Part shown: one piece after another, positions 11,009 through 23,760 of the stretch
Position numbering within the stretch: the stretch's first letter is position 1
Layout of the letters: each line of letters starts with the position of its first letter
Assembly (NCBI GenBank): GCA_963675135.1
Contig: OY776123.1
Coordinates: 16,833,840-16,897,839 of the forward strand
DNA from: Galeopsis tetrahit
Taxonomy: Eukaryota; Streptophyta; Magnoliopsida; Lamiales; Lamiaceae
Length of the DNA: 64,000 nt
Direction of reading: 5' to 3'
Notes under the pieces: model-generated
Database searches by the model: none
Told to the model about the DNA's origin: nothing
What the model saw: the letters and a program-made list of their open reading frames with translations, nothing else
Position numbers and translations under genes: made by a program

Positions 11009-12282
11009 TGTTGGGATATGAATCCTGAAACAAGTCCTACATGATATTAAAAGATAAGATGAAGTTTTGATAAGCCAAAAGTAGTTTGAATTTTTCTAAG
11101 TGTTGACTGATCTAGTCTAGTTAAGAGGAGTCATCTTGAACAGACCAGTAGAGTTCACATGTGAAAGAAAAGTGTCATTATTATATTAAAAGATAAGTAC
11201 GATTTATAAGTACTTCATATTTGTTATATTGACTGTATAAGTTTGTTGTTGAGCTATAATAATCATTGTATAGAGCTCATGATTTTCGTATGTAATAGAT
11301 AGATTCATTGTATAGTTTATAAGTTGACTAAGCTATAAGCTTAAAGTAATGTAATAGTCTTGTTAGGATTATAATAGTTTACTATTGGAGATCGCACAAG
11401 AAGACCAGACTAGACAAGAAGAGTGAAGTCTACTACTGAAGACAGGTGGTCTACAAGACTCAACAAGACAGGTCAACTTGAAGTAAAGATGAAGCGCGTG
11501 GAAAGATAAGGATCAAAGTTAGTTAGAAATAACTAAATAACTGAAACGCGAGGATGGATAAAAAGATTCAGTTGGAAGTTAGTTTTCAAGAAGAGTTGGT
11601 TACAACTAACTAAGTTCTTGATTTCAGAAGTCTATAAATACCTCAAGGTATTCATCGATTCAAGACTACTGATACTGATACTACTGCGAATCCATATACT
11701 GAAGCATACTGAAGCATTCGAAGAAGATTACTCTCAGAGTTTATTGAAGTTCAGAAAGCAAGTCAGAAGACAAGTGAAGAAACCAGAAGACTGCTACTGA
11801 ATAAGTTTTTAGTTTTTGTTTACTGTTTTCAAGTTGCTAGATACTTGTTAAATTTCTAGTAAGATCGTAGACATATCTGGTGGTATAGTCTTAGAAGATC
11901 TAAGTCTTTTTCTTGGGACTTAAAATCACAAGAACTCACACTTTGTACTCGATTGGAAGAGTTAGTGGAAACATCACAACTGGGTTGTGAGAGTGGACGT
12001 AGACAAGTTGTCGAACCACTATAAATTGTTTGTGTTGATTACTTTATTGTTTTGTTTTATTGCTTAATTGTTTACTTACATAACTGAACAAGACAAGTTG
12101 AGTTTAGAACAGAGTTCTCGAATTTTGAAGATTGAGTATAAACTTTAGTTGGGCTCATTATTAATTTCGTATTCCGCATTTTGTAATTCTGATATATCGA
12201 AAGATTTTAGAAAAGTCTATTCACCCCCCTCTAAACGTTTTCTTTAGCTTCCCTCGATATTAACTCATCTTCGGGACCTACA
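11009..12282 (+). repeat. 3' LTR of the Sirevirus-type element
   Basis: A 1274-bp copy of the 5' LTR with five substitutions that I could find, all single bases. It is followed directly by the CAAGT target duplication. Confidence 0.95.
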
Positions 12283-12287
12283 CAAGT

Positions 12288-12932
12288 TAATTGTATTCTA
12301 ACTAATTAATTACGTGATAGAAAACGTTAATCTATTATACTTGATCTCTTTTGGAAATAAATAATTCACAAATTGTCAATTTATATAAACTAAAAATAAT
12401 TAATACTTAAATAAAAGCTTAATCTAGAAGCACCCACATCTCGACTTAATTTCTACTATGTAACTTTTATCCTTCAACTCTTACAACTTAACTATAAATT
12501 GTGTACTTTTTTCAGTAATAACCACTTCTTAAAAGAATTAAGGATGGATATTTGCAATGATTTGTATTTCGTTACAATTTGCGACTTACACACAAAATTA
12601 GTGACGAATTACTGATCCGTCATTAATAAATTAGCGACGCGTTAGCAGTGTAGTTATATCTTTTTTCATATTTTTTATTTTAATTCTAAAATTTAATTTT
12701 AAGATATTGGATATCATAAAGTAAATGTATCGTGTTATTTAGTAAATTAATTTTTAAAGTACGTGAAATGAATCACAAATTTGAAATGATAAATATAAAA
12801 CAATAGTATGTTAGCAATTAGGTCCAATTCATACTTTTTTTTTTTATCAGAATTCATACATAATTTATTAAACACGCTGATTTAAGCATATACTCCACTA
12901 AACATATAATGTACTCCATAAAATAATATATA
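12288..12932. other. AT-rich intergenic DNA
   Basis: No gene, RNA gene or clear repeat structure was recognised. Confidence 0.6.
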
Positions 12933-13195
12933 CACCCTCTGTTTCATAATATTTTTTACACTTTTTTTTCTTGAGATGTCATACAATATCTTTCACATCC
13001 TTAAAATGAAAATTCATTTTATAAACTACACTCTTAATGTCATTATTTTTGGACTCACATATATACGCAAGTCAATTTATTTATTTACTTTATATATAAA
13101 AAAATTCAATTTTTTTCTAAAAACTTTACTCATTATTACATTTTAAAAAAAAGTATATTCACTTACCTGCGAAAGGTATTTCGAGACAGAGGGAG
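12933..13195. mobile_element. Stowaway-like MITE
   Basis: A 263-bp non-coding element is bounded by TA on both sides. The left end is CACCCTCTGTTTCATAAT. The right end, read on the other strand, is CTCCCTCTGTCTCGAAAT, so the termini are an imperfect inverted repeat of the CTCCCTC type. The core matches the MITEs at 6-194 and 57812-58028. TA targets and CTCCCTC ends are hallmarks of Tc1/mariner-derived Stowaway MITEs. Confidence 0.8.
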
Positions 13196-13197
13196 TA

Positions 13198-15427
13198 TAT
13201 ACTAAAGGAGGAAGTTTCGTATGATGAATTTTTTTAATTTAATTGTAATTATTATTATTACGGAGTATTTTCGATCAAATGAAATTTTAACTTATTATTG
13301 CAAAGACAAGGAGGGTATGAAAGCTCAACCATAAAATTTGATGGATTTATCCCGATACAAGCGATATGCAATCAAATTAGCATCATTTTTAACAAATGAA
13401 ATAAAAAAAAATTAGTAAATTGAGCTAAGAAAGGCAACAATATAGTCTTTTAATTATATGAAATCATACAAGTTTATAGAGTTTAAAGCATCGACAATCA
13501 ATTTAGCAATCTCTTTCCACCACAATATTTTCCATATTATTAGCCTTCAATCAAATTAATTGATAACATAGTAGATTTGCAAAATTTACATTATTTTTAA
13601 AAAAAATTACAATTTATTTGTGATTCTGATAATAATTAGTAATTTTTTATTCGATTCTCGAAAATTGAAATATTAATTAGAACTCTTTTCATCAATAATC
13701 AATTTCTTATAAGGCACAAATTGGGTCAGAAAAAGTCATGAGACTGGCACATAGTTGGGTTCAAATTGAAATGGTGATGTAGACACACATATAATATGTA
13801 TGTAACATTTAATTTAATTTAATTCTTGAATTAGTTATTGTCCTCATTATTCGAAAATGGAATTTCATGAAATTTCTTCTAAATTACTAAATTCAATGGA
13901 AATAGGACCATTTCAATGAGTCATTGTCCTCGTTAATTGACAACTCATAGTGTGTACACAGAAAGATATGCTCTGCTAATTTGTTTGTTTACTTTCTCAG
14001 GTCTTATACGTTCCCATTTCTAAAATTCATTTCCCGTTCACACTGTTTATTAAATACTTTCATAACTTTTTTTAATTACTGAAGTTTTAAATGATGTTCT
14101 TAACATTTTTTACATTATTTATTTTAATTTTACACTTTCGTCTCTAAAAATAAAAAAAATAAAAAATTACACAGTTTATTTCGATTATACCTTTCATTTA
14201 ACTTGGGAAATTATTGTGATTATAGACTTTTTTTTTTTATTAATTAAGAGTATACTTATCAATACATACAATTTCTTAATTCCAACAAATTTCACGAAAA
14301 CTTCCCTTATTAAAAAACGGAGGAAGTATGCATTAATTATATTTGTTTGATGGTGACTAAATTTGTTCTATAATTAGTGATGTAGAAATCAGACTAGGCA
14401 ACCGTCTGGACAACTATCGACAAACTCGATTTCTTGTAAATTGGCATGCTTAGGCAGAAATGGAAGTAGACACCGCCTAGACGGGCTAGGTGATCGGTCA
14501 TTTCTAGTCAGTCGTCTTTTTTTAAAGTTTATTAATAAAAAAAATTAAAAGTAAAAAAATTAAAAGTATGAATGGTAGAGTTGTTATAATCAATAGGTCT
14601 TCAAATTGTTCATTTGAAAAAATGGAAACCCTTCTTATTGGATGAGCATGATACTTCCCGAAAATCGAAATTCTCCACTTCTTTCCTTTTCCTTTCGTTC
14701 CCACCACTCCAATCGATTTTGGGGACAGAAGATGTTCAAAAGTTTCGGGCAGGCTGCAACTAATCATATGCTCGGGTTATTCACATTTCATTTGATGGTC
14801 AGAGGCGAATTGAAAGCTAAGCAGTGGGAATTCTAAAGATTCCCCGGGCCGCATCGTCTATATCTATTTAGAGATTATTTCAAATGTTCACATAAATTTA
14901 TAGCGGCACATGCATTATTTTTTGCCTTTTCTTCTTTAATTAAAGGGGTTACTACATTTTTTTTATGCATATTGATAATTTTTGGATCGAGTCACATTTG
15001 TGTGCACTCAATTACATAGTCCAATTAAACAACAACTTTAACTTGATTCTAACATGGTGGGTAAATAATTTAATTCGACAATCTTCTCTATATACTAATT
15101 CTAAAACATTTTTGAGTGGCGTGATTTCTGTAAACCTTCCATTTTAAAATTCCTTTAATTATGTAGGCTTGGAAATTTTTAAAAAATAAAGTAAAAATTA
15201 ATAGATTTATAATTGTCTTCCTTATCTCTCTCCTCCACCATTTACATTTTCTAAATCTAATTTTATATTCATTTTGCTTTTTTTTTTTTACTTTAATTAT
15301 TTTCTTTTCCCCTTTCAATTATTCTTTATATTTTTCTCCGGACCATTATAAAATTACATACATTTAAAAAAATTGTATTAATTTTTTGTTTTTTTTACAA
15401 TTCCGTGTAATATGTGAATTTTACACT
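13198..15427. other. AT-rich intergenic DNA with element debris
   Basis: No supportable gene. GGAG-type MITE ends (for example AAACGGAGGAAGTATG near 14317) and a GCCTAGACGGGCTAGG motif near 14476 suggest fragments of small DNA elements, without clear boundaries. Confidence 0.5.
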
Positions 15428-15677
15428 AATTTATACTCCATATACAAATCACTTAAAATTCAAATGTAATGGATGTATCTAATTGCATGCTAGAAATAGT
15501 CTTTTAGACTTTTGAAAATTAATTTAGTTGTGATTTCATACTTACGATTTTTAATTTATACTCCATATACAAATCACTTAAAATTCAAATGTAATGGATG
15601 TATCTAATTGCATGCTAGAAATAGTCTTTTAGACTTTTGAAAATTAATTTAGTTGTGATTTCATACTTACGATTTTT
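15428..15677. repeat. 125-bp tandem duplication
   Basis: Positions 15428-15552 and 15553-15677 are the same 125-bp sequence in direct head-to-tail copies. I saw no difference between them, so the duplication is recent. It lies about 425 bp downstream of the stop codon of the tomosyn-like gene. Confidence 0.9.
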
Positions 15678-16101
15678 AGGAGTTATTATGATTTTTTTTT
15701 TTTTTTTTGTATTAAAACAAAAAAAAATAGGGCCACCTAGACAGGCTAGGCAGTCCAAAATATTTTCAACTTTTACACCTAGGGTTAAGTTTATAATACT
15801 GTATGATGATTTGATTCAACAGCTCCATGATATTCTGTACTCTAATCCTGAAATTATGTCACTACAAAAATTTCTAAATTATAGACAGATATTTGAAAAG
15901 AAAATTGTAAAAATGAAGGTGACAGATATTTCAATCAATAAATATAATCAAATAAATTGTGTTGATGAACTATCACAACATATTTACATAAGATTAGATC
16001 ATCCATATTGCATCTTGTTTGAAACCAAGTCTTATGATCCTCCAAAATATATTTATATTTAATACTTCCTTCTGCACAATCAAAACCTATAAACTTGCAT
16101 G

Positions 16102-19100
16102 TCAAGACGACGAGGACCCCGGCTTCTTCTCGTTTTCAGCATATCGCAACACCTCTTTCGCCATTGAAGAAAACGAGCGTGCTGTATCTTGCATCTCCGT
16201 CGTTTTCAGGCTAATCCCCTGCCCCATTCAACAAATGTACTAGCTTGTTTGAGTTTGTTTATACATTAAACTAAACAAAAAAAAAATCATATTATACCTG
16301 CAACTTCTTCAGATTTTCACTCAGCTTGCCCTTCGCCACGTTTGCAGCACCCGCCTCCTGCATTCATTTCCCAAAATCGGGTAAATTCCTTTATATATAT
16401 TCAGCCAATTAACTATCATGACTTACGCCAGACGAAGCATAGCCGTATTTTTTCTTTATTTGATCAACTGCGCCAACTTTCTCGTCCTGTGGCACTTCCT
16501 CTACCACAACTTTATCCGTCTTCGCCTTTGAATTTTTCAATTTTCCTGACAAATATTGAAATAAGCATAATGTCATGGTTTTTACATACTAATATATAAA
16601 CTATGGATTCTAAATTACCTTTAATAAATTGAAATTTATTCGTAATGTTGTGTCTGTTCAAGCCTGCTATCTGATATCCTCTCGGTTTCTCTTTAGGTTC
16701 TTCGATCTCAATGTCATCTAAGTAACAACAAACAAGAATTATACTCATGTACTTTTTAAATCATTAAGAAGATGAAATTAAAGAGAAAAAAGAAATACCT
16801 ATATCCAACTCCACATCCTCATCATTACTAACATTCTTTTCCTCAATTTCAGTATCACTCGGAAAATTGTCTGTCGAAAATATTGTGGAAAGTTCTTCGA
16901 TTCTCAGTCTACTATCTTCAGTTTCCACTTCGTGCCCGTTCTTCGACTTTATACCCTTATTGTCTTTGATCACAGAGCTAAATATACCTTTTTTCTTTTC
17001 TTTGACAGAAGGTGAAGAGACGAGCCGTTGAGCATTAACGAGGTCCTTGTCAAAAACTTGGGAAACAGAATCCAGAAACCTGCATTGAAATTTTCTCTTA
17101 TAATAAACATGATAATGAAAATAATTAATCTTTTCTTGATTTTTTTACCTACCTGTAAGACTCCTTGTGGAGCAAAGTCGAGACGAAGAATAATTCCTGG
17201 TCGCGATTCACCTGATTATGATTTATATTGTGTATCAGTTAACAGAATGTCTACGTAGATTGGCAACTTGTAGTAATGTTGACTTACGATGATAAGTTCG
17301 CCATCATGGGACGTCGATACTATAATGTCGGATACAGAGAATGGTCTGAAAGTCGAAAATGTGAAAGCTCTTATTGAACTTTCCTTCACAAGGGACAATT
17401 CTGGCAAAGACCTGAAGTTTAATTCAACATATTAAAAACAGTTTCCATTCAAGGTATAAAAACGGATGGATTTTGGTCGATAATCACCTGATCTCGATTT
17501 TCCCAGTGGTAAAAAGAAGTATAAGGCCAACGTCAGGGGAGCCAAAAGTCGAAGCCCAGAAACAAGATGAACTGAATTTCTTTTTGTACGCCACTTTCTT
17601 GACACCCTAAAACACATTATAACAGAATACGAGAAACGAGTTAGCCCGTCTGCATGTGTTAGTTACGGTGAATACACTATAGTAGCAACGGTACCTGCAC
17701 TAAATGCGATAAGGAAAACACATAAACGGACTTCTCAGTGCATAGCAACAGAGACGATTGCCTTGGTGTCGAGTTGTCAGAACTGACCTTGTTCATGTCC
17801 GTACCATTTGGGACGCTATGTCCATCTGTTATTACATGAGTGAAACCGATAAGAAGGATAATGAGTAACAAACTTGTACACTAGTTGAACGGTGTAACTG
17901 TACACAACTAATACGTTTTAGTCAAAATGCACTTGAGTTGAACGGTGCATTTGGTTTATGCAAGTTTTTGTCCCAAATAATAAGAGATATATCCTCACCC
18001 AAAATCTGTGTAAATAAAGCTCTCTTTGGTTTAGTGGGATGGACGACACCGGAGCTTAGTGTATTTCCGGTATCTTTCTCTAAAGCAAAAACCGACGAAT
18101 CTTTTGTTGTAACGATCATTACATTTTTCTCAAAGCCATGGAAACTGCACGTTTCGAAATGCATTGAAATGATCCCCGTGGAGAATTCGCTGGCAATATG
18201 TGTTTGATACAAGATACTGGGACCCTCTGGATCAATTAGCACAACCTAAGGTACAATATGTAAAGACTTGATACACATTAAATGTAAAAGATCGAATTAT
18301 TAACCAAATCGCAAAAGAAAAACTTACATATCCTTGTTCAGAGCCAACAGCAAGATGTTTTAGATTTGCAGTCGTGCTTATAGATAGAACTGCACCATTA
18401 ACCTTCACGACTTTGGTTCTACGAATCATATGATTGCTTCCCTTCTTACAACCTTGGAACAACGGGGAAAATATCTCTGATTTGAACGTGTAAATACGCA
18501 CCTGCATAAAAGCTATAAGTCAGCATCTGAAGAATCCCACAAACATGCATCAAGATTTTATTTTTTTACCATTCCACTTTGATCCCCAGACACGACAGTG
18601 TGCGAGTTATAGCTGAAGTGCAATGCTGTCAATGGTATGTTGCTTAAAGAAGAATCAATATCGCTCTGCACAAACAAATCAAAATAAAATAGGACGACAC
18701 AAAGAATAAATCGGAAAAGAAAAGGCATTCATAAATTTGAACCTGTTGAGTTATAGATGCTACTGGAAGCAAAAGTGGGCAAGATGCATCCCAGAAATTT
18801 ATTTCACCACAACTATGTCCCGTTATAAACAGGTTCTTAGCCTTCGAAAATGGAGTACATGTGTTCGAATTCGAGTTGCCTCCATCTTTTACACTTGTTT
18901 CAAATGGAAAAAGTGGCAAACTGTTTTTCACCACATCTTCAGAAGAAGACGGCATGCGTGGATTGCTTGTTATGAATTTAGTTACAGTGATGGGTGAGTC
19001 CCCGTATGGTAACTTTATCTTTACCTCCTTTGGAAGTGAAGGCGACGATTTACTTAGGCTCTGTACTAGGTACCTTTCGATTAAAGAATCATCACACGTG

Positions 19101-21253
19101 TAGACATGACTCGACTTCCCGAGCAAAAGAAGATAATCACGTCTGTGCTTGTTTTGTTCGAACGAGATGCTGCTTGTAGTAATTTCCATGTCGAGTAGTG
19201 ACTCACGGGGATGGAGGCCTAATTTAATCGTTCGAGCTTCAGTATGTTCGTTCAGTAGAACTACCTGCAAAATCCCATATAATCTCCAATTTTAACATCC
19301 TTCATAAAAAATAAAAATAAAAAATCGTTTTATTATATACCTGTAACAAGTTTGTGGAATTAGAGTCAGAGCTGCCTAAAACGTACAATCTGCTCGATTT
19401 TCCATCAGCGTAAGCCCATTTCAGCTTTTCAATCGGGATTTTCTCTGCTTTATATCCAAGATTCAGCTTACAAATAGGAGTAATTTGAGATTCGGAATGT
19501 GAAGGAGATGGAACATTCCAGAGGATTATATCTCCATTGCTGTATCCAACGGCAACTTTAGTTCCAGTCGAGCATGCCCAGCACGCTGCTGTCACTTTCG
19601 ATTGCAAAGTGGTCCCTCCAGAACTCGTAAATATGACTTTACTTTCCCAGATTCCCCACAATGCAATAACTCCATCGGAATAGATTATAAGGACCCTGAA
19701 GGACAAAAAGATGGTTGTTCATACAACTAAAATAGTTAATTCTCTGATTATATATGCAGGCAGATTCATGACTACCTTTTAGCTTCAGCTGTCGGTTGAG
19801 GCAGTATATATTTTGCTGAAATATCACTTCCAACTTCATTTATCTTGCCTATATGTTTAAAATTTTATGAAGCAAATCAAATCGATTATGTAAGATTAAA
19901 ATTTAGTCTTACCATGAGATGCTGAAGGAGGAATGTGGTATTTCATCTGTTCAATGTGGCATGGATCTTGATGTAGCCTCAAGATGGATACGTCTCCAGA
20001 AGAATCTCCGACGTATCTGCCAAAATGGATTCAACCAGTAAAACTTTATATACATTGTAACATGTGAATCAATTTCCAACAACTAAAAAGAAGTGGGAGA
20101 AATACAGATATGCTCCGTTGCACATGGCTGCAAATGAGACAATTTCCTTGTCGGATTGATGTGTAGCAGATACACATTTCTTGTCTAAATCCCAGACCTA
20201 CAAACAACTCGTTCAAAAAGTTAATTTTTTTATAAAAGATTACTACTATAATTGTGAAGTAAGTTACCTCAATATAGTTGTTAGCATTTAAATTCAGAAG
20301 AATGCCTTGATTCTCAATAAACTGACAACAAAAGTAGAAGTAGGAGTAATTAATAATGTCGTAAATAGAGAAGTAATGGTAACGGGAGATGTAGGAGACG
20401 ACGGATTACCAGCAAAAACTTGCTTGGCTCAGAAGATTGGAGTAGAGCTTGTGAGCCATCTTTACCGAACAATTTGATTTGGCCGTCTCTGAGAGCAGAA
20501 GACCAAATTAATACATACACAGCGAACACTTAAGATGGATAATTTGAACAAGACACTACTACTACTACTACTAGTTACCTAGTTGAAATAGCAAGAATTT
20601 GTTGAATAGTATCATATGCGAGAAGCATGGATCCTGATGGAAATCCATAATGAAAAACCAAACGAGGGTTTACGTCCTCGACTTTCAAGCTATCTGAATA
20701 CCCCGGATGCTGCTGCTGCTGCAACACAATTTTTACACTCCAGTAATAATTTAGATCTATATATAGAAATGTGCAAGATTTGAGTAATAAAATTCCATAA
20801 ATCTATCTATTATTCCCCAGATTACAATATTACAGTACTACTAAGTAGGTTTGACTTTATCATCAAAAACTCTCATGGCAATTCAACTATATCATCCAAC
20901 TCACCAATTGTCATAAAAATTGAGTCTTTTTTTACAAATTATGAAGATTCTTACTAGCACTGGTAAGAAATTCAGAAGTTGGTGTTTTTTACTTGACAAC
21001 TCCCAAACAATGACTCTAGTGCTACCAAATGATTAAAACATATCTGCTAAACGGGGCTCTACAGAATTGAACCTATATAATCAAATGAATGAATGCACAA
21101 CAAAAATCCAAACCCAATACCCCTTTACAACACAAATTAAATACAACATCAAAAAAAAAAAAAAAGATTGAGTTGAACAGAACAGAACAAAAGAGAAGAG
21201 TGTACCTTCTTCAAAGAAGCCTTCTCAACAAGTTTCTTCACAAAAAGAGACAT
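16102..21253 (-). CDS. Tomosyn/Lgl-like WD40 protein with C-terminal SNARE-like coil (21 exons)
   Basis: Splice signals and phase give exons 21206-21253, 20579-20718, 20410-20488, 20268-20321, 20106-20197, 19913-20016, 19776-19848, 19341-19695, 18743-19264, 18570-18665, 18328-18501, 17999-18245, 17695-17825, 17488-17606, 17288-17411, 17153-17211, 16799-17079, 16619-16717, 16427-16545, 16298-16357 and 16102-16218. All junctions are GT-AG and phases agree, predicting about 1030 residues. The start is MSLFVKKLVEKASLKK. WD40-type blades follow (ISTRDGQIKLFG, VGDSSGDVSIL, VGYSNGDIILW, ITGHSCGEINFWD, VVSGDQSGMVRIY, VGSEQGYVVLID), then an acidic linker and a helical tail (KLSENLKKLQGISLKT) placed like the R-SNARE coil of tomosyn. 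Family members bind syntaxin-type SNAREs and regulate vesicle fusion and secretion. The gene appears intact. Confidence 0.9.
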
Positions 21254-21419
21254 GACATATGTACAGAAATGAAGATGAAATAATAATGTTGTAATGAATA
21301 CAGATGGGAATTGAATTTGAGTAGAGTGTGGAGAACAAGTGTTGGGAGAGAAAAACAAGACCAAATTTTGAATTTAATATTACAACAAAACGGTTGATTT
21401 GGTGCTTTAAACTCTGAAC

Positions 21420-21469
21420 TCTCTCTCTCTCTCCCTCCCTCTCTCTTGTTAAAGAGAGAGAGAGAGAGA
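21420..21469. repeat. (CT)n/(GA)n inverted microsatellite upstream of the tomosyn-like gene
   Basis: A CT-rich run is followed after a TTGTTAAA spacer by a GA run, so the two can fold back on each other. It lies about 170-215 bp upstream of the ATG on the minus strand, in the 5' UTR or core promoter. GA/CT tracts are common plant promoter elements. A regulatory role here is inference. Confidence 0.75.
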
Positions 21470-21644
21470 TTGGTTGATGGGGGACACGTGGAAGCTGACA
21501 GCGTTGATCCGAAGATTGCGAGACTAAATCAAAACTTTGGTTTTATTTTATTTTTTGCCTTTTTTTCGCCAGTTTTTTTTTTTTTTTGACATAGTTTTTC
21601 TCCTTTTTTTTTATTATATACCTTAATCTTACAAATTTAATATA

Positions 21645-21985
21645 AAAACACAATATTAATAAAAAGTGTAAGTCAATATAATTAAAAAATGCAATACAAT
21701 ATTACTAAAAGGTGTAAGTCAATATAACTGAAAAGTGCAACACAATATTACTAAAAAGTGTAAGTCAATATTACTGAAAAGTGTAACACAATATTATAAA
21801 AAAGTGCAAGTCAGTATAACTGAAAAATGCAACACAATATTACTAAAAAATGTAAGTCAATAATTACAACACAATATTAGTGAAAAGTGTAAGTCAATAT
21901 AAGTGAAAAGTGTAACACAATATTACTAAAAAGTCTAAATATCTATAACTGAAAAATGCAACACATTTTTATTACTAAATTGTGC
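21645..21985. repeat. Minisatellite, about 45-bp period
   Basis: Imperfect tandem copies alternate AAGTGTAAGTCAATATAACTG-type and AAAGTGCAACACAATATTACT-type halves of about 23 bp, roughly seven full units. It sits about 400 bp upstream of the tomosyn-like start codon and encodes nothing. Confidence 0.8.
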
Positions 21986-22277
21986 AACTTACACTTTTTT
22001 GTTATAGTGTAACATTAAAAGTATTACTCTTACTAAAAAGTATAAATCCTTATAGCAAGATATTATTAAAAGAAAGTGTTAGTTATTTTTATTTTTTTTA
22101 CTAATTTTACACATTTTTATTAGAAGAAAGTGCATTCTTATTATTATAAATTTTACACATCTGTTAATTTGTTAATTAGTACTTAAACTTTTACTTAGAA
22201 TTATAGTTGCTAAAATTATAATAAAACCTGAATTCATTGACTGCACAATAGTCACACCCCAAAACCTTATTTTGTCC

Positions 22278-22343
22278 ACTACCAACTGTCCCTAACAAAT
22301 ATGACACGTAACTACCAACTGTCCCTAACAAATATGACACGTA
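22278..22343. repeat. 33-bp perfect tandem duplication
   Basis: The 33-bp sequence at 22278-22310, starting ACTACCAACTGTCCCTAACA, is repeated exactly at 22311-22343. Confidence 0.9.
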
Positions 22344-23760
22344 AATATTTCAGGGATATTTAGGTCATTTTACGCTACACGAAGTCTCTATTGAGAATTG
22401 GCTTATTCAATGATTTTATATACTTTCACCGCAGGTGGGTTATGGGATTGGTTTTTGGGATTAGTAGGTCTTTGAATCAAATACTCGAGACTTAAAAAAA
22501 ATATATATTTTAATTATAAAATAATATTTGAGGTAAGAATATTATTGGTAGATATTCAATCTTATTAATAAAGTAAAAAAATACTTAAAAATAAAATAAA
22601 TATATTTATTGTGAATTCAAAAATAGAACCGAATACACATCCATTTAAAATCATTCCTCAAATTAAATTCCGCCACCCAAACACAACTTTAGTGGACGAG
22701 GGAGTATTATTTTTTTATTTTTTTTAACTTGTAATGATGTTTAGAGAATTTGGAGGTTTGATGCACATGTACCTGGAAAAGTAGCTAGTAATCGCTAAAT
22801 TTAATTAATTTTTTATTTTATTCATAAAATTTACATAATTATCCCTCAATATTTTATTCATTATATTTTTTTCTTAGTTTGTATGCACAAAATTTAATAC
22901 AAATAATTGTGAGACGGTGAGTAAAAAGTAAAAAAAAAAAAAAAACATTTTTTTAAGTATTATATATCCAGTATTTTATTTTTGATCCCGTATCTTAATA
23001 GTATAATTATATATTATGATCATGTAAATAATAACAACATAAATGTCAATAAATTATTGTTAATATACAATTGATTGTCATTGATAGCAATCGAGTGAAT
23101 TTGCAATTACCAAACATGTTTTGATTTTGAATATGATTATTTGTTATATTTTAGTCAGAAAATTTGAGGATCCGTTCATGTATTAATATGGATAAGGTAT
23201 TTAAATGAAGAGATGTTATGATGTTTTCGTTATAGTTATATATTTCAATGAAGGATAATGATTGGTTATGAGTTGTTATAAAAGTGACCAACTAAAGCTA
23301 AATTATGAAAAGAAAAAAGGGTAGGTTATATTAAATATTAATGTGTTATCCAATCAATTTTATAAATTTTTATTCTTTGAGTGGAAAAATCAAAAGATGA
23401 TATAAAGCTTTCGTTACAGTTATACTAATTTCGTAAACTTGTGGGTTAAGTTTTTGACCACATAAGAGATTAAAGAATTTGATGACATGATTTTTGGGTA
23501 ATTTCATTGTCCGAAAGCTATTAACAGAGACGTGGTAGACTGCTTTTGAATAGTACGAGATCATCTTTGACTTTTTTTTTTTAACATAAGCATGTATCAT
23601 GTGAAAAAATAATCAATGTCTCGTAATAGTGAATACAATCCACGTTAAAAATTAAATAGAATGAAATTACAAGTAACCGAAGAATTTATCAAAATTTTAA
23701 CAAGAAATTTGATGTTTTAAAAAAAAAAAAACAAAAACAAATACATCTACCATCCAACCT
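22344..23760. other. AT-rich intergenic DNA
   Basis: No gene was recognised. A CCACCCAAACACAACTTTAG end near 22669-22693 resembles the right end of the MITE near 58489-58728, so a related small element may lie at about 22430-22700. Confidence 0.45.

Larger units (their letters stand above)
402..12282 (+). mobile_element. Sirevirus-type Ty1/copia LTR retrotransposon, full length
   Basis: Two direct LTRs of equal length (1274 bp) start with TGTTGGG and end with CTACA. They are flanked by a perfect 5-bp target duplication, CAAGT, at 397-401 and 12283-12287. Inside, in order, are a tRNA-Met-type primer binding site, gag, a protease-integrase-reverse transcriptase-RNase H pol in copia order, and a long envelope-like frame between pol and the polypurine tract. 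That layout, plus several copies of the AAGGGGGAA motif, is characteristic of the Sirevirus (SIRE1/Maximus) lineage. I counted five differences between the LTRs, so insertion was recent, yet gag-pol and the env-like frame are all interrupted. It could be mobilised only by proteins supplied by a relative. Confidence 0.95.

Noticed and set aside
14390..14510. GCCTAGACGGGCTAGG motif, with a similar CACCTAGACAGGCTAGG at about 15733-15750
   Set aside because: They might mark an element of a known plant repeat type, but both are in the same orientation and no termini or target duplication could be found.
15637..16062. 141-codon plus-strand frame between the tandem duplication and the tomosyn-like gene
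   Set aside because: It starts inside the 125-bp duplication and passes through a poly-T run. The middle (VKFIILYDDLIQQLHDILYS) faintly recalls N-terminal regions of Mutator-type proteins, but no domain could be supported.
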